Origin: Skeletonema tropicum
Lineage: Eukaryota > Bacillariophyta > Thalassiosirophyceae > Thalassiosirales > Thalassiosiraceae
DNA: 64,000 nt
Reading direction: 5' to 3'
Assembly (NCBI GenBank): GCA_037178625.1
Contig: CM074137.1
Coordinates: 620,001 to 684,000 of the forward strand
The position numbers and the translations under genes are program-made. The notes under the pieces were generated by a model. It was not told the origin of the DNA. It saw only the letters and a list, made by a program, of their open reading frames with translations, and did no database searches. This document shows positions 42,773 through 54,339 of the stretch, one piece after another; position 1 is the stretch's first letter; every line of letters begins with the position of its first letter.

Positions 42773-42828
42773 ATAGAGGGTGCCTCACATCACGGGAACC
42801 CTCACATCATGAAATAGGAGTAATAAGC

Positions 42829-45800
42829 ATGCAGTGCAGTAGTGCAGAGCATTATTTTCATTCACCTCACGACATGTCAGGAAAAGAAACAAAAAGAAGA
42901 GATCACCACGTACCACTGTCGAAGTGGATGCGCTCATCATCTGTGTCCTCCGCCGATTCCTTCTTGATAGCGGCGCTGCGGCTATCTTGTTCCCTTGCAG
43001 ACGAAATTTGCGAACTATTAGAAACCGGTCGATCGCCTACGCCAGGCCTTGATTGGATAGATAGCATTTTAGTTTACTTGCAGTCAAATAATAATTTGAC
43101 GGGCGGCGGTATTGAGGGTGGATTTGACACAGATGATGACATTCGTGTCGAAATATTACCGTCCTTGTTCGACAAGACGGATATCAATGATGATGTGAGA
43201 CAGGTTAATGAAATATTATATTCTCTGGGAATAGTGTTCTATCAGATATTCTCGAGGGGGGAACGGCCTGCTGAGCTTGAGCAGAAACTAAATGGAGACA
43301 CCACTAATATTTTCTTTGAAAATGTGACCAAAGAATTGTCCGAAGGCTTCAACCTCTTCCATCATGGTGGCGGAGCAGCTGATTTTTCTGGTAACATGAA
43401 CGAGGTCCATAACCTTTTGTATGATTACAACTTGTCCGATAATGATAGCACATCATACAATGACATGGCTTTCCAAGGAGGCGATGGTCCAAGGAAAAAG
43501 CAAGTTCACAATGAAAATTACCACACGTGCTCAGTTTCGGTAGAGCCATTGAGAGACAAAGAAGTTCCGATGTCTGTTTGTGATTTGATTGCCAACATGC
43601 TGGATAGCGTCAATGGGAATGAGACGTACAATGATATGTCTGACGTGAGAGATGATCTGCAGCTCATGCTAGATAAACCCTCAATATATCTCTACGATCA
43701 TGATTTAGGAATGTTATCATCGACCGGACTGCAGGTTGGGGACACTATGTATGGGAGAAATGCCGAATTATCCACCATCAAGGAAGCGTACCGACGAGCA
43801 GTGTCAGGTGGTAACAACGAGTTGGTAACGATTTACGGGAAGTCAGGAACGGGCAAATCAACTTTGGCACTTGAATTTGGGAGATACGTGTTATCGGACG
43901 GCGGCATCTTTCTATTTGGAAAGTTTGACCAACGTCAGCAGGGCAAACCCTTCAGTGCATTGGCATCAGCATTCAACAAATATTGCGGCATTTTGTTGCG
44001 AAGTGGCGAGCTTGCTTCATTGAGGCAAAGATTGGCTCATAAGATCAATCATGTATTGGGAAGCGAGTCACATCATTTGGCCAAGCTCATACCCAACTTG
44101 GGAAGCGTTTTGGGTCTGGGATTGAATTGTACCATTGACGATGAAGGATGTATCAACGCTCAGAAGAGGCTTCAATACCTGCTGTGTCGGTTTGTGGAAG
44201 TGATATCTAGTACATTTGCTGCCACCGTGATATTATGTCTAGATGACTTGCAGTGGGCAGATTCCGCATCCATTGCAGCTGTGAACCAACTCTTACTTAC
44301 CGGTGGCCCCGCCTCTCAAAATGCATGTCTTTTTCTCTTAGGGTGCTATCGTGAAGGAGAGAACGGCAGCTGTAATTCACTTTGGAAGTCGTTATGCAAT
44401 ATCGATCATGTCAACGCCAAGTCCACTGACATCAAATTGGATTGCATGGATGAAGAGACTTTGACCACGATGGTTTCGGAGGTATTGTGTCTATCGCCGC
44501 GTCTCACTCAGTCTTTGTCGAGTATAATATACCACAAGACAAAGGGGAATCCGCTCTTTGTCTCTCGGCTGATGATGTCGCTGAGCAAGGAAGGTCTACT
44601 GCGTCCAAGCTTGAGTCGGCGACGGTGGGAGTGGGACATAGAGAAGATTCAATGCCAGAAGTTTCCTGACGATGTAGCCGTGTTCTTCACCAGTTCGATC
44701 GAAGCGTTATCTGAAGATGTGAAAGCGAGTATATGCGTTGTCTCATGTTTTGGGTCGTCAGCTGCGACTGCATTCATCAAAATATTGGAGAGGCTACTCC
44801 AGAAGGATCTACTCGCAAACCTTGATGCAGCTGTAAAAGAAGGGTTGCTGGACAAGAAAGATGGTCGATACCATTTCAGCCATGACCGTATCCAAGAAGC
44901 TGCATATAACATGATGACACACCACTATCGGCGCCTCTTTCACTTCAGGTATGGTATGGCTCTGGCGCCTCTGGCGGCTGAAGAGGGAGACGACAGTCTT
45001 TTGTTAACAGCTGTGAATCAACTCAATTTAGCAGGCCCCGAAGGCGTTCAAGAAGCAAGCCAGAATGTCATTGTTGCTTATCTCAATTTACAGGCCGGGA
45101 AGAAAGCTATGGAGATGTCAGATTTTGTAGTAGCATACTCGTATTTTGATAATGGGATAACGTTTCTGAGGAAGAAACACTGGGAGGAGCACTACACATT
45201 GAGCTTGGAGTTGTTTGACTTGGCAGCGAAGTGTGCTCTCACTAATGGGGACGTTGTCAGCTTGACATTCCTCTATGAGCAAGTGAAAGCACATGGGAGA
45301 TCATACGAAGATAAGCTGAACGTTACGTACTTCATCACATGTTCACTAGCCTCTTCATCCAGACTACCGAACTCAATTGATAGAGGGCTTGATGTGTTGG
45401 CGGCTCTAGGCATCGACATTCGAGGTAATGAATTGAGCATGAATGCTTGCGTGCAGGAGACGAAAGAGCTACTGTCAGGTTACACCGATGATGAAATATT
45501 GAACACTAGACGAATGACCGATCCAACTATGATCATGGCAATGAAGTTCTTAGGTCAATTAGAGCTAACAATGACTCAAGTTATGCCTGAATCAGCTCCA
45601 CGGGTGATGCAACAAATTGTTCAACTTTCACTATTACACGGCATGAGCCCAATCTCTCCACTAGGATTTGTGCATCTTGGCTCATACGTAGCCAAGCTTG
45701 GAGATATCAGCGGAGGCTATCACTTCGTAAAGCTTGCACATTCTTTACTAGACAAAGTGGGATCCAGGGAAAGTGCAGGCGAGGTAATTTGCATTGGGAC

Positions 45801-46797
45801 TCAAATCAGAGCATATGTTGAGCCGTTTCAGGCCACGTTGGAATATCACAATGAGGGCTATGTAGCCGCGATGGCATCTGGTGATATCTTCCAAGCCGCT
45901 ATCAACATTTTGATTGGTGGTAGTATGTTTTTCTTTGCTGGTGTGAACTTGCAAGTCGCACTTGAAAAAGTTTCTGAATCAGCTGACTTCATGTATGAAA
46001 GAAAAATGTCGATATTTTTCATAAAAGCGCTGTACCCTCAACAAATGATTCTCAAGCTGATTGGTAAAGATGAAAAGCCTAAGTATGATTCTGCTGTGGA
46101 AGAGAATATTCGTGCAACAAACAATAGCGTCAAGACGATTTACTACTTTTTAAAAGCGTATATCAGCTTTATCTTTCGATCATACGATGATACCAAACAC
46201 TTCACAGAGAAGTACTTAGACTTCATTGCCAAGACTTGGGCGAATTTGTTCATCCAACATGCATTTCATGCATTTTATATGGGTCTCAATGCCTTCTGGT
46301 TGGCCAGAATGTCGAGAGAGGGGCAACAGTGGCATGAAAGGGGTAAAAGAAGCAAATTAGCATTGCAGAAATGGGCGGAATCTTCCCAGTGGACATTCGA
46401 GAATAAATGGTATCTGTTGGAGGCAGAGGAATCATACTGCAACAATGATTTTGACAGGGCAAAAGTATTTTACGAAAAAGCCATATCATCGGCGAAAGAT
46501 CACAAGGTAAGATGAGATTGAAGTGAATTGACTTGACTGTTGTTCGTCTGATTGCAACATTCTTTACTGACGGCAGCTCTGTTTTGGTTCCAGTTTGTGC
46601 ATGAAGAAGCTGTGGCTTATGAGTTGGCAGCGCACTTTTATTTGGATCTCAAAGATACCGGAAAAGCGAGGGAGTACTTTTTGCTGGCCCACAAAAAGTA
46701 TCACGAGTGGGGAGCATATGGGAAATGCGACAGTCTTTCCAAATTTATTGAAGCCTTTTTTATTACGTTGCCAGCTGGTGGCTACCATACACGATAG
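42829..46797 (+). CDS. Pseudokinase-AAA ATPase paralogue 3
   Basis: Exons 42829-46506 and 46594-46797, with the same phase-0 87-bp intron; 1,293 residues from ATG 42829 (MQCSSAEH), or 1,278 from ATG 42874 (MSGKE), the start used by paralogue 1. Domain order as in paralogue 1, with Walker A GKSGTGKST and Walker B VILCLDDLQWAD unchanged. The N-terminal pseudokinase part and the linker before the ATPase differ most from the other two (several small in-frame indels), whereas the ATPase core is almost identical over more than 800 bp, which suggests gene conversion or purifying selection. The C-terminus reads FITLPAGGYHTR instead of FDALPAGVSP. Intact reading frame. Confidence 0.82.
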
Positions 46798-47800
46798 CAT
46801 GAGTAATCATTATGCAGTGGCCATGTCTTACACTGATTGGGATGCGGATACGAGGGCTCTTTCCGCCTTCTATTCCGAGATGAAATGGGACATAGTACAC
46901 CAGTCTCGACATGTATAATCTTGTTTCCTTGCTCTCGCACGTTTCCCCTCTTAAATCGAATTCCCGCCCTCTTAAAAGTTTCAAGTTTACCTCCCTCTTT
47001 TCATTGAGATTGGCCCTCCGAAGAGCAAGCCTCAGCAACACGTTGAGCATCCTTTGTAAATCTTTGTGTCCAACTTGAAGTGCTTGGGCCACTGCATGAC
47101 TGATAGATCCCATCCAAACTCCATCAAGAGAGGTATGTCGGTGGGAACGTTTAGGTTGGCTTTCATGCCTGAGCCTCTATGCAACAGTCTTCTCTTCCTA
47201 TCTACCTCTTCCACTCATAAATTGAACCATCAAGATTCGATTGGCTTAGGCTTCCAAAGAGCAAGCTGCAGCAACAAGTTGAGGCTCTTATGTCTTTGTG
47301 TTTCACTTTGTAGTGACCGAGTCAACATTGGACTGATAGATAGATAGATATATGTAACAGAATTTTTAAAGTACGCCTGGTGGGCCCTCAAGTATCGCAC
47401 AGATGTCAATATCAATATATGTATAGATGTCATTTACCGCTGTATTTCCAAACTTTCACCATTCACGCACGCACCACAGTTACTGCCAGGTAATTAAGTA
47501 GGAAGCAAGAAGAAAATGCTTGCGTGCCCCGACGGCCTTCGCCTTCATTGGCCGAGTAAAACGGAAGCCACAAGCCACCGTCCATCACTAAGTGAATGAA
47601 GGGAAGGTACACCGGGGCGGGGTGCCGCATAGCAAGACGCCAATCTTATCCTGAAAGCTCATAACCCATTCTCTTTGATCACCGCCCATTTTTTCGCACA
47701 CAAGTTGGCTTGCTCCATGTCGACGGGTTCCATAGATTTATATCATTAGCACTATAGCACTAGCCATCAGACAGCACAGCTCAATAATAATACAGCAACC
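46798..47800. other. Intergenic between ATPase paralogue 3 and ArgRS
   Basis: Two diverged direct copies of a roughly 65-bp segment (CGAAGAGCAAGCCTCAGCAAC... at 47018 and CAAAGAGCAAGCTGCAGCAAC... at 47256). 47352-47399 matches 28914-28965. The 3' flank of paralogues 1 and 2 is not shared. No gene seen; 47700-47800 is the likely ArgRS promoter region. Confidence 0.5.
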
Positions 47801-50365
47801 ATGAGTGAAGCCGAAGAAAAGAAGGGACCTTCCAAAAAGGAGCTAAAAAAGCTTGCCAAAAAAGCCCAAAAGGATGCTGCAAAAGCCGCCTCCAAATCCA
47901 GCGGCGGCGGTGGCGGAGCTGCCTCCAACAAAGCAGCAGCAGCAGCAGCTCCATCCGCCACCGCCATCAAATCATCTCCACCAGTCTACCGCCTCGCCAA
48001 CGTCCCCTCCTCCCTCAAATCCGCCCTCGCCGACGCCTGCACCATCAAGGCCTGCATGGGCTCCCTCCTCTACTCTCAAAAACTCCTCCCCGGCGGATCC
48101 ACATCGTCCTCCCTCCCATTCGTACACGGTCCTGCCCTACTCTACGGAGATGCCACATCCACCACCACACCACCAGTCGTTGCATTTGGCGGGAATGGAA
48201 TTCTCAAGGCGCTTTCTGGTCAGAGTGTCAATTCGGTTGTCGATGATTGGTTGGAATTTGAACGGGCGGAACTTCGTCCTGCGTTGATGAGTGGGAATGC
48301 CAAAAAGATTGACAAGGCGCTGGATAAGATTGCGGCTGCGTTGGAGGTGCATGGAGTGAGTGTGGTGGGTACTGAACCGTTAAGTCTGGCGGATGTGGCC
48401 ATTACCGTCACATTGTTGTTGGTGTCGGCATCAAAAGTAGAGTTACCGCCCTCCATTCAAACTTATGTGGAAATCACCCAAAATTCCTCCGCCTACCAGC
48501 AAACCAAATCACTCGTATCCACCCTCCTCCCCCCCTCCACATCGTACGATCCAACCAACCCATCGTTACTGCAGGCAGCATCCGCCATCTTTGCCGGAGC
48601 AATCTTCTCCACCTTTCCCATGGCCCAATCACTCGGCATTGAAATCAAAGCGTTCAAATGCAAAGATATCAAGCATGGAGATTATCAATGTAATGTTGCC
48701 ATGCCATTGTTTCAAAAGTTAAAGGGGGCGGGTGCATTGCCGGATGGGGTGAATACTCCACAGCAAGTCGCACAGGCGATTATTAATGGTGTGGATGAGA
48801 AAAATCCTGTGTTGTGTGAGTTGACGGTGAATGGTCCTGGGTTTATTATGAGTCGTATTAAGGAGGATTATTTGGTAAGGGGTGTGAATGAGATTATTCA
48901 GCGTGGTGCTCCTGTCAAACCCAAGTGTTGTACTGATGATGATGGAGATAAGAGTGGTGTAGTGGTGGACTTTTCAAGTCCCAATATCGCCAAAGAAATG
49001 CATGTGGGACACTTACGTTCCACCATTATTGGTGAGGCGGTATGTCGTATTTTGGAATACAGTGGGAAGACTGTCGAGCGTGTCAATCATGTAGGTGATT
49101 GGGGAACACAGTTTGGTATGCTCATTCAATATTTGAAGGAGGAGTACCCAAATTTCCACGAGGATATCCCCAATATTACCGACTTGACGGCGTTTTATAA
49201 GAATGCCAAGAGTCGATTCGATGAGAGTGCGGAATTCAAGAAAATTTCGCAGTTGAATGTGGTCAAGTTGCAGGCGGGAGATGAGGAGTGTCGTAAGATC
49301 TGGCAGGTGTTGTGTGATGTGAGTCGGTTGGAGTTTGAAAAGGTGTACGCCCGATTAGATATTAGTGTGAAGGAATGTGGGGAATCATTTTACAATGATA
49401 AGATTGCACCAGTGATTGACGAATTTGACAGTCGGGATATGATTAGTGTCGAGGAGGGTGGTGCCAAGTGCGTCTTTGTCCCCAACTTTAAGATCCCACT
49501 TATGCTTCAGAAGAGTGATGGGGGGTATGGATATGATTCGACGGATATGGCAGCGATTAAGTATCGGTTGAATGAGTTGAAGGCTCGTCACATTGTGTAT
49601 ATTACTGATTTCACTCAGGGGGATCACTTTCAGATGGTGTTTGCTGCCGCCAAGAAGATTGGGTGGGTGGACGATGATAGCCATCGTTTGGATCACATTG
49701 GGTTCGGTACTGTGCAGGGTGAGGATGGAAAGCGATTTAAGACTCGTAGTGGGGATACCGTCCGTCTTGTGGACTTGTTAGATGAGGCTGTATCCAGGAT
49801 GGAAGCTAGTCTACGTGAACGCAATTCTGGCTCTGAAGGAAAGGGAGGAACTGTATCCGAAGACGAGATTCACAAGACTGCCTGTGCCATGGGATATGGT
49901 GCCGTGAAGTACTTTGATCTCCGTCGTAATCCCACCTCGAATTACATCTTTTCGTACGATCGCATGTTGGATACCAAGGGCAATACTGCCATTTACTTAT
50001 TGTATGCGCATGCTCGATTGGAATCCATCATTTCCAAGGGAAAGGCTGATTTTGGAGTTGATGTCGATGCATTGATTTCAGATGGTAAATCCAAGATTGC
50101 CCTGTCACACAAATCCGAACGTAATTTGGGATTGCACCTTGAATTCTTCGCTGATACCATCGAGGAGACATTGAATGATTTGTACCCCTATCACATTTGT
50201 GACTTTGTGTACGCCCTGTCCATTGCTGCATCGGAGTTTGTCACACAGTGCAAGGTGTTGGGAAGTCCTGAGATGGAAAGCCGATTATTATTGTGTCGTG
50301 CTACTGCGATTACGATGAGGCAGTGCTTCGATTTGTTGGGTATCCGTCATGTCATGAGGATTTAG
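47801..50365 (+). CDS. Arginyl-tRNA synthetase, cytosolic type, with N-terminal extension
   Basis: 854 residues, single exon, ATG 47801. Class I synthetase that charges tRNA-Arg with arginine using ATP. Signatures: HVGH at 401-404 (HIGH motif) in PNIAKEMHVGHLRSTIIGEA, NHVGDWGTQFGMLI, and FKTRSGDTVRL near 646 in place of KMSKS, as usual in ArgRS. A DALR-type helical anticodon-binding domain ends at LLGIRHVMRI. The first roughly 190 residues are extra: a Lys/Ala-rich start (KKELKKLAKKAQKDAAKAA), then a GST-C-like region (GTEPLSLADVAITVTLLL near 190-205), as in synthetases that join multi-protein complexes. No signal peptide, so cytosolic. Its 3' end has a short displaced copy at 59577-59617 and 62614-62654. 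Confidence 0.93.
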   Translation: MSEAEEKKGPSKKELKKLAKKAQKDAAKAASKSSGGGGGAASNKAAAAAAPSATAIKSSPPVYRLANVPSSLKSALADACTIKACMGSLLYSQKLLPGGSTSSSLPFVHGPALLYGDATSTTTPPVVAFGGNGILKALSGQSVNSVVDDWLEFERAELRPALMSGNAKKIDKALDKIAAALEVHGVSVVGTEPLSLADVAITVTLLLVSASKVELPPSIQTYVEITQNSSAYQQTKSLVSTLLPPSTSYDPTNPSLLQAASAIFAGAIFSTFPMAQSLGIEIKAFKCKDIKHGDYQCNVAMPLFQKLKGAGALPDGVNTPQQVAQAIINGVDEKNPVLCELTVNGPGFIMSRIKEDYLVRGVNEIIQRGAPVKPKCCTDDDGDKSGVVVDFSSPNIAKEMHVGHLRSTIIGEAVCRILEYSGKTVERVNHVGDWGTQFGMLIQYLKEEYPNFHEDIPNITDLTAFYKNAKSRFDESAEFKKISQLNVVKLQAGDEECRKIWQVLCDVSRLEFEKVYARLDISVKECGESFYNDKIAPVIDEFDSRDMISVEEGGAKCVFVPNFKIPLMLQKSDGGYGYDSTDMAAIKYRLNELKARHIVYITDFTQGDHFQMVFAAAKKIGWVDDDSHRLDHIGFGTVQGEDGKRFKTRSGDTVRLVDLLDEAVSRMEASLRERNSGSEGKGGTVSEDEIHKTACAMGYGAVKYFDLRRNPTSNYIFSYDRMLDTKGNTAIYLLYAHARLESIISKGKADFGVDVDALISDGKSKIALSHKSERNLGLHLEFFADTIEETLNDLYPYHICDFVYALSIAASEFVTQCKVLGSPEMESRLLLCRATAITMRQCFDLLGIRHVMRI

Positions 50366-50533
50366 GCCAAAAGAGGAGTTTAATATGTTAAAGAATGATC
50401 GGCTATGGTACGTTTTTGCAACCACAACATCGCACAAGTATGGTATAATAGGAAGTAGCAAGAGAAGGCGCGTCTCTTCTCCTGTGATAATGTCACCCAA
50501 GTGAGAAGAGAACATTCACTGTCCTTTCGTGAT

Positions 50534-51011
50534 CATATTCCTGGAGCCAGCTTCTCTTTCTTCGCTTGTTCCGCCTCCTCCCTCTGTGGACTTTTCATAG
50601 GTAGCGTCCACAGCAGCCTGATGCGCGCGCACGAAGAGCTCCGGCTAATTCTTCCTTGCTGACTAATCCTTCCGTCATCTTAAACAACTTCTTTACAGCA
50701 TCCAATGACTCATCATGCCCTTGATTGGCGGCGATAATGGTATGTTTTTTTGCCCTATCAGGCCTTTTGTTCATAAAGTCAAATCTTGAAAGGTTGTACC
50801 TAGCATCGGCGTATCCGCCAATTGCAGCCTCTTCGGAATGGAAAAAGCACTTTTTCTTGTCCTTCTCGACTCCTTCCCCCAACTTATACAGACATGATAA
50901 TTCATAATGTGCTATCACATCTCCCAACCCTGCTGCTTTTGTTAAATATTCAAACGCACTTTTACAATCTCTTTTATCCCTGTGCATACAACCCAGTTGG
51001 CGCAACGCCAC
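50534..51011 (-). pseudogene. MYND-family relic E (Sel1 repeats only)
   Basis: Minus-strand frame from about 51011: ALRQLGC, then Sel1 repeats (SAFEYLTKAAGLGDVIAHYELSCLYKLGEGVEKD, EEAAIGGYADARYNL) and SKEELAGALRAR. The MYND and RING parts are absent; similarity stops near 51025. At the 3' end two 4-bp insertions (in GCGCGC near 50625 and CTAT near 50600) shift the frame away from the family tail (SPQREEAEQAKKEK, still visible in another frame to 50541). Dead copy. Confidence 0.7.
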
Positions 51012-51025
51012 TGGATCATTGATCT

Positions 51026-51864
51026 CTACCCAACAGCAATGCCAGGTGCCAGTGGCAGCAAGTGCAGATCACGGTCCTCACGAGGTTGGCTTGGCCAAGG
51101 GTAAATAAGCAGGGTTGGCGTCTTTTTGTGGATTTTAAAAGATCCCGTTACCGTCTCGTCAGCAAGTGAAAGTAGGTACTCGATTTTAGCGATTGTGTAC
51201 AAGTTCCGACGTGAAATTATACTGTCAATAGATATTCATTGCATAAAAGTGCTCTTAAGGAGGCCAAGCGGGAGACCGTGAGGTCTACAACCTGCCTTCA
51301 TTATACTCGATTTTAGCGATTGTGTACAAGTTCCGACGTGAAATTATTCTGTCTTTCTTTGTCGTGTCGGTACGATCCCTTTTCCCTTGATTGAGTCTCG
51401 TCTCCCCTTCATTGAGTCTCGGACATCACTCATTGAGTCTCGGTTTCTCCCGATCTCCCGTCATTGAAAGCTTGAACTGATAACTCTCCGTCACGACAAC
51501 CATGGTCGGCGTTGCCGCCGCTGAAATAGACCATATTATCAGCCGATCGGTGGCTGATTGTTACTGTGGATTATTATGTTGATGTTAACGTACGTAGATC
51601 CACGGGAACCTGGGGTAGATCCACCAGAAACGCTCCTTGGGATGTTCAATGAGCCCTATTCAATGGCCGGCGCTCGCCACTCATTTAAGCGTTAACAAAT
51701 CTTAATAATAATAACTTGAAAGAGGACAAGCTGTTATCTCTTCTCTATTACTCTACTTAGAGCACACGGTGCATCCTGGTCAGAGCGTCTCATTCGTTTT
51801 GGGACACTTCGAATTAGGTCAAGAAGCCCTTTGTAATAACAACGAAAGTTCAACAATTCAGATC
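51026..51864. other. Intergenic with direct repeats
   Basis: A 50-bp direct repeat (51177-51226 and 51304-51353, TACTCGATTTTAGCGATTGT...) spaced 127 bp, and three TCATTGAGTCTCG/TTGAGTCTCG words at 51385-51450. No gene seen. Confidence 0.55.
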
Positions 51865-53035
51865 TCACGCTGCCCTATTTCTCCAACCTTGGATCATGTT
51901 GGAAAAGCTACCTGTAGATTGCTGCAAGGATAAAGGAGGTGTGGTAGCGTCGACATTCTTCATATCCACTTTGGCTCGCTGTGGTTGTTGAAAGAATGAG
52001 AGGGCTAGCTTGGACTTGGAAGAGCCAGATGACATCTGGCTGAATGATGATGAAAAAGAGGATCTCATGCCGGCTTGGCGTAGCTGAGCTCGAAGACGTT
52101 CATTCTCTCGCCTCAGACTTGAATTTTCAGTCAGCAGCTTCTGCTGCCCACTGTTCTGCAACATCAATGCGACATATTTACTTGATAGCTCATCATAGGC
52201 GGCCTGCTTTTGAGCCAACTGTAGCTTTAGCTGGATGATTGAATCGAGGTGATCATCAGTAACAACGTCCTGCTCATAGGAGGGTCTTGTTCTCGTAATA
52301 TTAGTGTTCTCCTCCGGAGGTTCGTAATCATGAGGAATTGGTCTTGCAGGCCTGACCCCAAACTCAACAAACAGCTCGTCAACCCGCATGTTAATGGTAC
52401 GATCGCTAGTGGCATCGTCTTCTTCTACCACAACTTGTTCTTCCCAATTATCATTTTGGCGAGCTTCAGCCTTCATCTCGGCAGAAGTTGTATTCACGAA
52501 AGAGGTCACACTCTGCTGGATGTCGGGGCATGATATTTTGCGAGCGAACATTGTTGCAATCGCTTTGGGATGTGCATCCACACCTTGCTGCTTCTTTTGC
52601 TGTCTGAACTTCTCAAACTCGATGGCAATCGCCTTCATCATCGTTTGGGTGTGTTAGGATATATCAGAAGAAATTAGAGAGGCTGTGCCAGAATATCAAT
52701 GCAAAATCTTGGTTCGTTCACTACTAACTCACCTGTTTCATGAGCTCGGCGCGGTAGGTCATCTGTGTTAAGTCGCTCACTACTGATTGATCACATGATC
52801 CGTCTTCATTCTTTTGCGCGTTGTCGGACGGCACGTCAGTAGGTAAAGAATGACTCGGAATGGATAGCTCAAAACCAGAAACAGAAGAATGATTTTGTAG
52901 ATTATCGTCGAGGGACGATGTAGTTTTTGCTGGCTCGGCTGTGATGTGCAATGACTCTGCACCGACTGTGCCAACGGCATCGTCCCAACACTTACTTTGT
53001 GATGATAACAGGTCTGACGACATCTTGTTGGTCAT
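51865..53035 (-). CDS. Coiled-coil protein of unknown function, two exons
   Basis: Exons 53035-52733 and 52632-51865 on the minus strand, phase 0, around a 100-bp intron with GTGAGT donor, a CTAAC branch site 17-20 bases before the acceptor, and AG; 356 residues. The frame extends up to a TTG at 53068; the first ATG is 53035 (MTNKMSSDLLSS). The joint reads AELMKQ-AIAIEFEKF. The N-terminal third is Ser/Asp-rich and probably disordered. Residues about 228-288 form a coiled coil with leucine-zipper-like spacing (LKLQLAQKQAAYDELSSKY, SSLRRENERLRAQLRQAG). The C-terminus is Ser/Gln-rich. There is no basic region of a bZIP factor directly before the coil, and no catalytic domain seen. Confidence 0.7.
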
Positions 53036-53332
53036 CGTCGGAATGTTAGTTCTCAATTTATGTGTCAAGAAGGGTACATCGAAATATTATCATCTACATC
53101 AGTACATAAAATAGGCTTTATTTTCAGGGAAAAGCTGAAATCGTCAATACAATAATGCATAAGCCGATGAAAATGCAATGTTGCTCCGCAAAGAAGTTTC
53201 GTAGGTACATATCTTAAGGCCTCAGCCTATTAAGCCTTAGAAGTATTTACAGAATATTGCTTGGCTCCCTTGGCTTGGCTGGTTTTTGCATTCTTTTGTG
53301 GACCGGAATCCTTATTTACAGGATATTGCTTG

Positions 53333-53851
53333 CTACTAGCGGGAACTAAATCGTACCGGAAATAAATCGTACCACGGAGAAATCTCCACACAAATCACTA
53401 ACAAAACACAAAAAAGACGCATTCTACACCCTAATATCATGGTTCTGAGCCTCCATGTCAACGCCTATCCCAAATAATCGACCATAATATGATAGTATAG
53501 ACAAGTAGCTTTCGATAGAACCACTGGTCAACGTTGCATGTAGTATACTCGCATAGCAGCAGCAGCGCAGGCATGCAGATATGCCGTAGACATGCGTCAT
53601 TCTAGATCGAAATAGCAGTTATTGGTCCCAAATTTGTCGATAGGTGCTCCATCTCGACGAACTATAGTCTCTTCTGCATCATATAATGTATATATACTGT
53701 TTGGGATTCTATGTTTAGGCTGCTATATGTATTTTCGTCGAGTATCATGGCCAAATTTATGACTCTTTTCATGTTGTTAGTGTTTTGTGCTTTGTGCGTA
53801 AAATTTGATAAATCGTACCGCGGCGAGGTACGATTTAGTTCCCGCCAGTAG
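53333..53851. mobile_element. MITE 4: 519 bp, 25-bp terminal inverted repeats, CTTG target duplication
   Basis: Ends CTACTAGCGGGAACTAAATC (53333 on) and, inverted, CTACTGGCGGGAACTAAATC (to 53851), one mismatch over 25 bp, with CTTG on both sides (53329-53332, 53852-53855). Subterminal copies of AAATCGTACC. The paralogous segment at about 55940-55980 has no element. Noncoding interior. Confidence 0.85.
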
Positions 53852-54027
53852 CTTGGCTGGTATCGGTAATAATTACTTTTGTGAACTTAAAGGGTTTTTC
53901 CGTGATCAAAGTAAACAGTCACATTGTTGATTCGCAGCTGCCCTCTTCCTCATGTACCATTCCACGATTAATACCAGCTAATCATCCTTCTTTAGGCCGT
54001 TCCGTTACGGTGGACGTGGACGTGACC

Positions 54028-54231
54028 CAGAATAACAAAGAGGGCTAATTCTACATGTACATAGGAACTCCTCGAAACGGGCATCCCCCCTTTAAAAATC
54101 CCGGTTTATTTTTATTTTGGACGCAGAATTTTTTCATCTGCGTCCGCCACAGAAAATAAACCGGGAATTTTAAAGGGGGGATGCCCGTTTCGAGGGGTTC
54201 CTATGTAGAATTGGCCCTCTTTGTTATTCTG
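54028..54231. repeat. Near-perfect 204-bp hairpin
   Basis: Arms 54028-54127 and 54137-54231 (CAGAATAACAAAGAGGGC... inverted) around a 9-base loop. The surrounding segment 54000-54335 is absent from the paralogous cassette at 56.1 kb, and an outer GGTGGACG/CGTCCACC pair may mark the ends of the inserted piece. Confidence 0.85.
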
Positions 54232-54339
54232 CACAACGCTATCCCAACCAAAAGATTGATACAGCACAGTTATTGGAAAGAGACACAAAAATAGACACAG
54301 AGTCACCATTGTTACACACTCATTCTGCGTCCACCTATG

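Noticed and set aside
49593..49781. Extra frames on both strands within ArgRS
   Set aside because: Shadows of the synthetase gene; no independent support.
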